From Chrysochromulina parva (taxonomy: Eukaryota > Haptophyta > Prymnesiales > Chrysochromulinaceae), in contig PJAB01002187.1 in assembly GCA_002887195.1 (NCBI GenBank), forward strand, positions 1 through 10,058: a stretch of DNA of 10,058 nucleotides. Reading direction: 5' to 3'. Made by a program: the position numbers and the translations under genes. This document shows positions 1-5,961 of the stretch, one piece after another. The notes beneath the pieces are model-generated. The model was not told the origin of the DNA. It did not search any database and saw nothing but the letters and a program-made list of their open reading frames with translations. Numbering within the stretch: the first letter of the stretch is position 1; every line of letters starts with the position of its first letter.

Positions 1-1
1 G

Positions 2-115
2 TGGGCAGCAGCGGCGACGGAGAAAGGTCGAGCGGTGGTTACTGTGCCCATGGGTGGCCAGCACGTGCTGCTGGCGATCAGGATCGACGAGTATGTACGG
101 CATAGGGCGCGCTGA
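2..115 (+). CDS. C-terminal end of an unrecognised protein (partial, 5' truncated)
   Basis: Frame 2 is open from the window edge to a TGA at 113-115 and encodes 37 residues. The composition is protein-like: a short alanine run, then a charged stretch (TEKGR), two probable beta strands (AVVTVPMGG and HVLLAIRIDEY) and a basic tail ending RHRAR. The other two forward frames look less like coding sequence. The alternating hydrophobic pattern suggests the last strands of a small alpha/beta domain, but I do not recognise the family. The upstream part is outside the window, so it could be the last exon of a spliced gene. Chance openness over 114 bases is quite possible, so confidence is modest. Confidence 0.4.
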   Translation, partial: WAAAATEKGRAVVTVPMGGQHVLLAIRIDEYVRHRAR

Positions 116-581
116 AGCCGTCCGCTTCGAGCGGCACACAGTGCTTCGAGCTACACAGCAGGGTGCTTCGAGCTACACAGCAAAAAGGCGCTCGCGCTGT
201 TTCGGTCACAAGGTTAAAATTCCCACACTTCCATCCTTACGGTTCGGGTGCGCGACCTGATCTCAGCTTCACTCCGTCGGGCCGGTCGCGTGTCGCGTCG
301 CGTTTTCACCTAATTAGACATTTTCGCGTTCCGTCCCCGCGTTCGCGGCCCAGAAAACGTCGAAGAAAACGCTTTGTATTCCGAGCCGACTTCACACTGG
401 AGAGTGCAATAGCGCCGTATTGGGCCCTATGCATATCTGGTTTGCGCCCCAGGGGACCTCCACCTCCGGGCTCCCGGCTCTGGCCGCCGGGCGCGGGGGC
501 AAAATCAAACGCGAGGCGTGCGCAGGCCGAGGAGGAGGATTGGCGCTCGCACCTCTTCCAGATGCATCCTACAGCGCATGG
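116..581. other. Intergenic stretch, no supported gene
   Basis: This covers the presumed 3' UTR of the left-edge gene and the 3' side of the minus-strand hypothetical. Open frames here translate to arginine- and proline-rich peptides with no domain character, so I treat them as non-coding. The only clear structure is the 22-bp tandem duplication at 141-184. I found no tRNA-like fold by eye. Confidence 0.5.
141..184. repeat. 22-bp tandem duplication (two copies)
   Basis: The 20-mer gtgcttcgagctacacagca occurs at 141-160 and again at 163-182, giving a period of 22. The two bases after each copy differ (gg, then aa). It is a simple local duplication downstream of the left-edge stop codon, with no evident function. 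Confidence 0.9.
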
Positions 582-1361
582 TCATACGCGCACGATGGTA
601 GAGACAGTGACCGGTCCAGGATCGTTCCCTCCCCATACCGGCTTCGCATGGGTATGAATAGGCCACCACGTGCCGACATTGCTCGTGGCGCGCAGCGTGG
701 AGAACGGATGGGCAGTTGGCCAGATTCTCCCCAGATCTGTGACTGACTCGGTCTGACCGAGTCTGCGACTTAATCGTGCGACATCGCCGCGCCTCGCCAC
801 GGTGCGCTCGTCAGCTTTCGCTCGCTCGTGCAGGAGCCTCTGCTCCTCGGCCACATCCTCCGCGTCTTCAGCGTGCGTCAGATGTCGCGCGAGCGTCGTG
901 CTGCCATCTAGCTGGGCAGCCCGGCGTGCGTCACGGCGCGCTTTACGCAACTGATTTTTCTTCGCATCGGCGTCGTGGTCAAAATGCGCGAGCAATTGCC
1001 CGACCTTCGTCTTGTCGTCATAGTACTCTGCATCATCGTGCTCCAGGCCTGCTTCTGTTGCATATGCAGACTCGAGATAGAGGCTCAGTCGCAGGTACTC
1101 CTCTGCCCAGGCCTTGCGATCGTGAGAATTGGCGTTGGAATCGCCAGCCTCTATTCCTCTGAGCTTGGGCCTCCGGTGACAGTCTACTTTTGAGATCACA
1201 CCGGTTAAATCATTCGTGCGTGGCGTGCGTGGCGAGGCGAGCCTTGGGGCCTCGCGTAGGTCCTCCATAGGCAGCTCCCACCAGCGTAATTGACGCGCAG
1301 CGCCATCGCCGTGGATGCGGATCCCAGGCGCACTCACACGCGGGCGGCGCGCTGCCTCCAT
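582..1361 (-). CDS. Hypothetical charged, helix-rich protein (possibly spliced)
   Basis: The proposed start is the ATG at 1361-1359, which has G at -3 and G at +4; the open frame extends further upstream, but that part looks like leader sequence. The stop is at 584-582, giving 260 residues unspliced. The best protein-like part runs from about 1112 to 720: an acidic and aromatic stretch (AWAEEYLRLSLYLESAY, then HDDAEYYDDK) followed by a long Ala/Arg/Glu-rich segment with helix or coiled-coil character. Residues 54-82 read poorly and are bounded by good splice signals; removing 1199-1113 (87 nt) keeps the frame. The last 45 or so residues are less convincing, so the true 3' end may lie beyond another intron. 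I do not recognise the family. The gene follows the 450-residue orphan on the same strand with 207 bp between them. Confidence 0.38.
   Translation of the reverse strand: MEAARRPRVSAPGIRIHGDGAARQLRWWELPMEDLREAPRLASPRTPRTNDLTGVISKVDCHRRPKLRGIEAGDSNANSHDRKAWAEEYLRLSLYLESAYATEAGLEHDDAEYYDDKTKVGQLLAHFDHDADAKKNQLRKARRDARRAAQLDGSTTLARHLTHAEDAEDVAEEQRLLHERAKADERTVARRGDVARLSRRLGQTESVTDLGRIWPTAHPFSTLRATSNVGTWWPIHTHAKPVWGGNDPGPVTVSTIVRV
745..763. repeat. Perfect 9-bp inverted repeat with 1-nt centre
   Basis: The sequence gactcggtctgaccgagtc has 9-bp arms around a single central t and does not extend further. It lies inside the 3' part of the minus-strand hypothetical. With a 1-nt centre it suits a dimeric protein-binding site better than an RNA hairpin, but nothing shows that it is functional. 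Confidence 0.7.
1113..1199 (-). other. Candidate 87-nt intron in the minus-strand hypothetical
   Basis: On the minus strand the junctions read ACCGGT|GTGATC and CGCAAG|GCCTGG, with a pyrimidine-leaning region (ATTCTCAC) near the acceptor. Splicing joins DLTG directly to AWAEEY in phase 0. The size matches the 89- and 96-nt introns of the mutarotase gene. The piece has no in-frame stop, so an open frame cannot decide between intron and coding sequence. Confidence 0.35.
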
Positions 1362-1568
1362 GTCGTCCGTGTCCGGGCAAAAAAGTGCAGGCAAAAGCAA
1401 GGCAAGGCAAGTCCTTGTGTTTCTGCAGGTGTGGAGACTCAACACAGTCTGGAGTACTCTGTGAAGAAGAACACCTTTTGTACCGTTGGAAAGCCAACGA
1501 AACACACGGCCATCCTGCCTTTTTCCTGCCTTCCTGCGTGCCAAATGCGGCATGGTCGCGAGCCGAGC

Positions 1569-2921
1569 TCAGAGGTTGCAAATCGCGAAGTCGACGAAGT
1601 TAAGTCCGACGAACAGCGCGATGGCTTTGAGTGCGTTCATCATACGGCGGCGCCTCGTGGACTGCCGATCGTTATACGCGAAGAGCGCTCCGGTCAGCGC
1701 GAGGTGCATGGTACTGTCGCTGCGCAGCGCCGCATACAGTGCGCCATACCGTCCGTCGCCCGCGGCGATGACCGCGAGCGGCGCACCGCCGGCCGCGGCC
1801 GTAGCTGCCTTGGCTTCCCTGTCCCAGCGCCGTCCGAGGATGAGCCAACCGAGGCGCTCGAGACGGCTCTTGCGGCAGAGCTCCTCCAAGAGCACCTCGG
1901 CTGCGCTGGGCTGGAGATTGCGCAGCCAGCGCAGCCGACGGAAGCGTGCGCGCAGCCCGCCGCCCACAGGTGGTGGCGGCTCACTCGTCGGCGCCGCTAG
2001 CTGGAGTGCCGCGAGTCGCTGACGCTCGGGCTGGTCGAGCATTTCTGTTTGGGCGAGCAACGTCCTCAGCAGCGGCTCCGCGGCGTGCATCGTGCTTCGT
2101 GCTGCCGCTCGCACCTCGTCGGCCGTCGGGGCTGCGACCTTAGCCTCCACGGCCACACGGCCACCCACTTGGCTTTGGGCGAGCGACACTCGGAAGCGCA
2201 CACGCTCCCATGGATTCGGATCGCTCAGGGCGAACGCGGCATCGACAGCCAGCGGCAGGGGCACTGTGAGAGCGTCGTTCGGTGATGTCGGCTCGGCGGT
2301 GCCGGCACTCGGGGCCGGCTGTGCCAGCGCTGTCCACAACGATGGCAAGCCGTCGATCGCTGCGGCCATGCGCATGCTCGCGAGCGTATGCTGCTGCACC
2401 TCGGTCAGCACATCTGGTGTCAGCTCAGGAAGCTCACTGGGCGGCAGCGGCGGTGGCGTTGTCAGAGCGTTGGGAGATGCGCCGTCGTTGGGAGGCGAAG
2501 GTGAGTGGGGCGCCGCAGCCCCCACGCTGCTGCTGCCACCATCAGATGCCTCGAGCTGCAGAATGAAGGGCCCAGCAGTTTGCAAGTCTAAGAGGCGCAT
2601 GCGGACGCCGTCAACAGCCTGGCGCAGGTGCTCCTGCGAACGAAACGATCCGCCCGGTGCGTGCGCGGCGAAAATGGAGCGCGTGATCTCTTGCGGTGCC
2701 GCCATGGCACCCGCGGGGAGGAGCTCCATCGAGCTGAGGAAGCCTCGCAGGCGGCGGCGGCGAGCCTTTGCACGGTTCTCCTCAAACTCGGTCTCGAAGG
2801 CGCCGCCCCAGAAAGCGCGGCTGCTCGTGGACAGCACCGGCTTTGGGCCACACATTCTGCCAACGCCACTTGCACGGGCCGCGGACGCGCGGAGTCCGAT
2901 GCGATTACGTGCCACGAACAT
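1569..2921 (-). CDS. Orphan 450-residue protein, probable organelle targeting, C-terminal membrane segment
   Basis: An uninterrupted 450-residue frame starts at the ATG at 2921-2919 (G at -3). Residues 1-42 contain many Arg, Ser and Ala and no acidic residue until Glu43, which fits a mitochondrial presequence. A basic cluster follows (ARRRRLR, 52-59). Residues 125-170 are a Pro/Ser-rich linker. Residues 236-265 look like a beta hairpin (WERVRFRVSL, then GGRVAVEAKV), followed by a helical region (268-310), a second proline-rich break, and an Arg-rich stretch (323-335). The C terminus has four arginines (423-426), then a hydrophobic segment at about 430-448 that could be a membrane anchor. I recognise no domain; the layout loosely recalls inner-membrane import or assembly factors, but that is a guess. 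The antisense frames give low-complexity Arg/Ser/Ala products, so this strand is preferred. It is transcribed divergently from the SDR gene. Confidence 0.68.
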   Translation of the reverse strand: MFVARNRIGLRASAARASGVGRMCGPKPVLSTSSRAFWGGAFETEFEENRAKARRRRLRGFLSSMELLPAGAMAAPQEITRSIFAAHAPGGSFRSQEHLRQAVDGVRMRLLDLQTAGPFILQLEASDGGSSSVGAAAPHSPSPPNDGASPNALTTPPPLPPSELPELTPDVLTEVQQHTLASMRMAAAIDGLPSLWTALAQPAPSAGTAEPTSPNDALTVPLPLAVDAAFALSDPNPWERVRFRVSLAQSQVGGRVAVEAKVAAPTADEVRAAARSTMHAAEPLLRTLLAQTEMLDQPERQRLAALQLAAPTSEPPPPVGGGLRARFRRLRWLRNLQPSAAEVLLEELCRKSRLERLGWLILGRRWDREAKAATAAAGGAPLAVIAAGDGRYGALYAALRSDSTMHLALTGALFAYNDRQSTRRRRMMNALKAIALFVGLNFVDFAICNL

Positions 2922-3101
2922 CTCGAAATTGATTCGACTCCATGTCTCGTCTGCGCCACGTCACTGAGCCAGTGCGACTAACACGTCGCCGTGGACAATG
3001 TTCGTCTGGGTCGCAAACACAACTTTATTGAAACTAGCAGCGCGTACCATGTCAACATCACTCGCGCAATCATCTGAGTTCGTCAATTTCGATAGCTCGA
3101 G
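2922..3101. promoter_or_regulatory. 180-bp divergent intergenic region, candidate bidirectional promoter
   Basis: The starts of the 450-residue orphan (minus) and the SDR gene (plus) are only 180 bp apart and point away from each other, so both 5' UTRs and core promoters must fit here. The region contains CCACGTCA at 2956-2963, a bZIP-type ACGT core, and a second ACGT core in aacacgtcgc near 2980. I see no convincing TATA box. Shared regulation is inferred from the geometry only. Confidence 0.45.
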
Positions 3102-3935
3102 ATGTCGCACGTGCTGCTGTCTTTCCTCTTCCTCTGCACGAGCTCAAATGCGCTCTTGCTGCAACCGCGGTTAGCGCCGCGGGCGCCTGCGCCGCACTGC
3201 TCTATCGCCATTTTCGGAGCGTCGGGCGGCACTGGCTCAGAGGCGGTGCTACAGGCTCTCGAGAGAGGGGAGGATGTAACGTGCCTTGTGCGCGACCCTG
3301 CGAAGCTCAAAAGCCCGCGCACTTCCAGTACGTTCAAAGAGGGCGAGCCATTTGGCACCAGCAAGCTCACAGTGAAGCAAGGCTCGGTGACTAACAAGGC
3401 GGACGTCGATGCCGTGTTCGCCTCGGGCAAGGTCTCTGGAGTGGTCGTTGCGCTCGGTGGCAAGACCAAGGATGTCGGCCCCACGATGCTGCAGGACGGC
3501 ACCGCCAACATTGTCGCTGCCATGAAAAAAAATCGCGTCAAACGTATCTCGGTGGTAACGACCATTGGCGCGGGAGACAGCATGGATCAAGCACCATGGG
3601 CGTTTCGGCTGCTGATGATGACCGTGATGAGCTCGATCATGGCCGACAAGAACAAGCAGGAGGAGGTGGTGTCGACGGCCGGATCCGATCTGGAATACTG
3701 CCTCGTGAGACCCGGCGGGTTGAAGACCGGGCCGCCCACGGGCATCGTGACGGCTGGCAAGGACCAAGATGCGGGTGCTATCACGCGTGCCGACGTCGCG
3801 GCGTTCTGCCTAGACGCGGTGCTCGAGCCCGACTTCAAGTTCGTCCGGCAGGCGGTCTCCATTTCGAGCAACATGGGGTCGGGTTTCGACTCCGTCCTCG
3901 CGGACAAGACCAAGTCGCGCATGGCAAAGAAGTAA
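3102..3935 (+). CDS. NAD(P)-binding atypical SDR family protein, probably plastid targeted
   Basis: This is a single-exon gene of 277 residues ending in TAA. Residues 4-17 form a signal-peptide core (LLSFLFLCTSSNA) with a likely cleavage after Ala17. Residues 18-33 are basic, proline-rich and acid-free, like a transit peptide; together they suggest a bipartite leader to a secondary plastid. The mature part begins with a Rossmann strand and the dinucleotide loop GASGGTG (39-45). CLVRDP (61-66) follows the second strand, where the Arg is placed to favour NADP(H). VVVALGG (114-120) and ISVVTTIGAG match later core strands. This is the pattern of the NAD(P)H-binding family that includes biliverdin/flavin reductase-like and plastid Tic62-like proteins (NAD_binding_10 type, atypical SDR). 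LVRPGG is the conserved late motif. The classical YxxxK catalytic pair is not evident, as is usual for this group. The substrate cannot be told from sequence. The family call is secure; the plastid location is inferred. Confidence 0.9.
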   Translation: MSHVLLSFLFLCTSSNALLLQPRLAPRAPAPHCSIAIFGASGGTGSEAVLQALERGEDVTCLVRDPAKLKSPRTSSTFKEGEPFGTSKLTVKQGSVTNKADVDAVFASGKVSGVVVALGGKTKDVGPTMLQDGTANIVAAMKKNRVKRISVVTTIGAGDSMDQAPWAFRLLMMTVMSSIMADKNKQEEVVSTAGSDLEYCLVRPGGLKTGPPTGIVTAGKDQDAGAITRADVAAFCLDAVLEPDFKFVRQAVSISSNMGSGFDSVLADKTKSRMAKK

Positions 3936-4188
3936 GCGATTCCCACGGGAACCAGTTGGGCGCTCCAGGCCGTGATCCACGGGGCGAACGGGGGTTACAC
4001 GGGTACAGTGGTCCGTGCGGCAGTGCTCGCGCCTGCGTGTGCGGACATGATGTCTCAACATGTCATTCGATGCTTAGGAATCAGGGTGTCACACGCTAAA
4101 AAGGCGTCGTTTGGGGCACATTTTCCTCTCAGACCAGTCTCTGTAGCCTGGCGATTTTGCGTCGAAAGATCGTCGACGATTCATCGTC
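3936..4188. other. Intergenic region between SDR and mutarotase genes, two small inverted repeats
   Basis: These 253 bp must hold the SDR 3' UTR and the mutarotase promoter and leader. Visible structure is limited: gacatg/catgtc arms at 4044-4049 and 4059-4064 with a 9-nt loop, and the perfect 12-bp palindrome atcgtcgacgat at 4169-4180, eight bases before the mutarotase ATG. The latter could form a small hairpin in the 5' UTR. No gene is apparent. Confidence 0.5.
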
Positions 4189-5432
4189 ATGCCGGACATC
4201 TTTGGAGCCGTCTCGGGGGAACCCATCGAACGTTACACGTTGCAGCACAGCGAGTCCTCCTTGCGCGTGCAAGTTATCACGCTTGGAGCCACCATAACCT
4301 CGGTGCTCGCGCCAGATGCAAGCGGCAACCTCGGGGAGGTGAGCCTTGGATTCGACGATGCAGCACCCTACAGCGATGGCACCAGTCCATACTTCGGCTG
4401 TGTGGCTGGTCGCGTAGCCAATCGCATCGCCAAGGGTTCCTTCTCCATCGACGGCAAGACTTACAGCCTCGCAACAAACAACGGGCCAAACCATCTTCAT
4501 GGAGGCAAGGTCGGCTATGACAAACGCAACTGGAGTGTCACCGCTGCCACTGCGACGTCGATCACTCTAGAACTCGAGTCCAAAGACGGGGACGAGGGAT
4601 ATCCTGGCAACCTGCATGCAATCGTCACCTACTCTCTCCCGACGCCTACGTCTCTTCGCATGGAGTACGCCGCCACGTCCGACGCCACGACACCGTGTAA
4701 CCTCACCAATCACACTTACTGGAATCTCAAGGTTCGCTTCGCTTGTTGGAAAGCACCGCCCTTTCCTGCATCGCCTCGTCCGCGCATCACAAACCCCGCT
4801 TACATTGTGCCGCGGGACGAATCTCAGGACGGCGGCGCCTCGACCATCTTTGAGCACGAGATCGAGCTTGCGGCGGACTTCTATACTCCTGTGGATGATA
4901 CCTCGATCCCCACCGGCGAGATCCGTGCCGTGAGCGGTGCAATGGACTTACGCGGAAAGGCCACCATTGCGGATCACGGCCTGGCCCAGGCCGATCAGGG
5001 TATGGGCTACGACCACAACTGGTGCCTTCGCCCAACGGTGGGCACCGATGGGCTGCGCCTCGTGGCAACGGTGCACGAACCCACGAGTGGGCGAGTCATG
5101 GTGGTGCGCACGACGGAGCCAGGTGCACTCGTTGATCAGCTGCTTCACAGCCACTCCGCGCCGACTTGATACCCGCACGTCTTGACCCGCTACGTTTCCT
5201 GCCGCGTGCAGGCGTGCAGTTTTACACGGGCAACTACCTCGATGGAATCGCTGGCCGTAGCGGCTCCGTGATCTACGGGAAGCATCATGGTTTCTGCCTC
5301 GAGACGCAGCACTTTCCGGATTCGGTCAACCGCGCACACTTCCCTCCTGTGTGGCTCGTGCCTGGTCAGCAGTACAGGCACGTCACCGAGCATACATTTG
5401 GGTGCTCAAAGACATCTACTGACGTGATGTGA
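4189..5432 (+). CDS. GALM: Aldose 1-epimerase (galactose mutarotase), three exons
   Basis: The enzyme interconverts alpha and beta anomers of hexoses such as galactose and glucose, normally in the cytosol as the first step of the Leloir pathway. The inferred exons are 4189-4731, 4828-5122 and 5212-5432, giving 352 residues, close to the 342 of human GALM. Family motifs occur in order: ITLGATITS (30-38), GRVANRIAKG (74-83), NNGPNHLHGG (97-106), NLTNHTYWNL (171-180), TPVDDTSIPTGE (201-212), GYDHNW (241-246), EPGVQFYTGN (278-287) and FCLETQHFPD (307-316). His104, His175, Asp243 and Glu310 fall at the substrate-binding and catalytic positions; His175 and Glu310 match the acid/base pair His176/Glu307 of the human enzyme. 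No signal peptide is seen. Without removing the 89-nt intron the frame stops at 5167-5169, before Glu310. The start is the only Met in the right place, with G at -3. The gene shows no defect once spliced. Confidence 0.93.
4732..4827 (+). other. Intron 1 of the mutarotase gene (96 nt, in frame)
   Basis: The donor is CTCAAG|GTTCGC and the acceptor is AATCTCAG|GACGGC, in phase 0. Removing it joins NHTYWNLK to DGGASTIFEHEIEL, which matches the usual family spacing; the 32 residues encoded by the intron have no counterpart in the family. It is a multiple of three and has no stop, so an ORF finder reads straight through it. Confidence 0.82.
5123..5212 (+). other. Intron 2 of the mutarotase gene (89 nt; last intron base is 5211)
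   Basis: The donor is GAGCCAG|GTGCAC and the acceptor is CCGCGTGCAG|GCGTGC, in phase 1, with a pyrimidine-leaning stretch (CGCTACGTTTCCTGCC) before it. The intron occupies 5123-5211 and exon 3 starts at 5212. Splicing restores EPG-VQFYTGN, a highly conserved family motif, which makes this junction nearly certain. The length is not a multiple of three, and retention leads to a stop at 5167-5169. Confidence 0.93.
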
Positions 5433-5443
5433 GGTGATGTGAG
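5424..5443. repeat. 10-bp tandem repeat across the mutarotase stop codon
   Basis: Two exact copies of gtgatgtgag lie at 5424-5433 and 5434-5443. The mutarotase TGA (5430-5432) is in the first copy, so the last codons may derive from a small recent duplication. Confidence 0.85.
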
Positions 5444-5961
5444 GGGAGCCGCTGGAGCTGCGATATCACGCTTGAAGTTGGAGGTTTCAGTGCTTGATTG
5501 GAGGTTCCTGTTCACGACGGAGAGCATTCCACACTGGAGGCGAGTGTATGCACGCCCCACGCAGGATGCTGATCCTTGAGACTAAAGTCTCGCTCGGCAT
5601 TGTGCGGAGTGCACGCGATTTGCCCGATTTCCCGGGCTTGGCCGCGGTCGTGCCGTGGCCCCTGGTTTGCTGGGTCGCGGGGGACGGATCGTTATTCGTA
5701 TGCGGATATGCCATATGGAGTGGTCTGTGATGAGGCTCAAATTTGAAGAGGCTCGCGCGTGAATTCGGAGTGCGTGACACAGAGGAGACACAGCGCCGCG
5801 CAGCGCTCTTGGACGTTCGGGGCAGGGTTGGGTGCAGTGCGATTGTGCGCGGGGAGGCCACGCACGCGTGTGTGCACTGATATTTGAAGGTTGGAATCCT
5901 AGTATTCATACAGAACCCTTGTAGTCTCTTCGAGGACCGTGACAAAAACCCGAGCTGAAAA
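5433..5961. other. Intergenic region between mutarotase and ALIX genes
   Basis: These 529 bp have no supported gene. A 78-codon forward frame at 5494-5730 lacks domain character and is probably chance. A perfect 6-bp inverted repeat gagact-aa-agtctc lies at 5578-5591. The ALIX promoter and leader must be on the right side, where the sequence becomes more AT-rich (about 5879-5960), but I see no clear TATA element. Confidence 0.5.

Noticed and set aside
163..657. 164-codon forward frame in the left intergenic region
   Set aside because: Arg/Pro-rich composition, starts inside the 22-bp duplication and has no family resemblance.
2092..2967. 291-codon forward open frame opposite the 450-residue orphan
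   Set aside because: The product is Arg/Ser/Ala-rich without domain character; it is the usual antisense openness of a GC-rich coding strand.
4732..4827. Treating the 32 residues as a real loop insertion in the mutarotase
   Set aside because: Good GT-AG signals and restoration of family spacing after removal make an intron more likely, although retention remains possible.
3102..5432. SDR and mutarotase as a shared sugar operon-like unit
   Set aside because: The genome is eukaryotic with separate intergenic regions, and the SDR has an organelle leader while the mutarotase does not.
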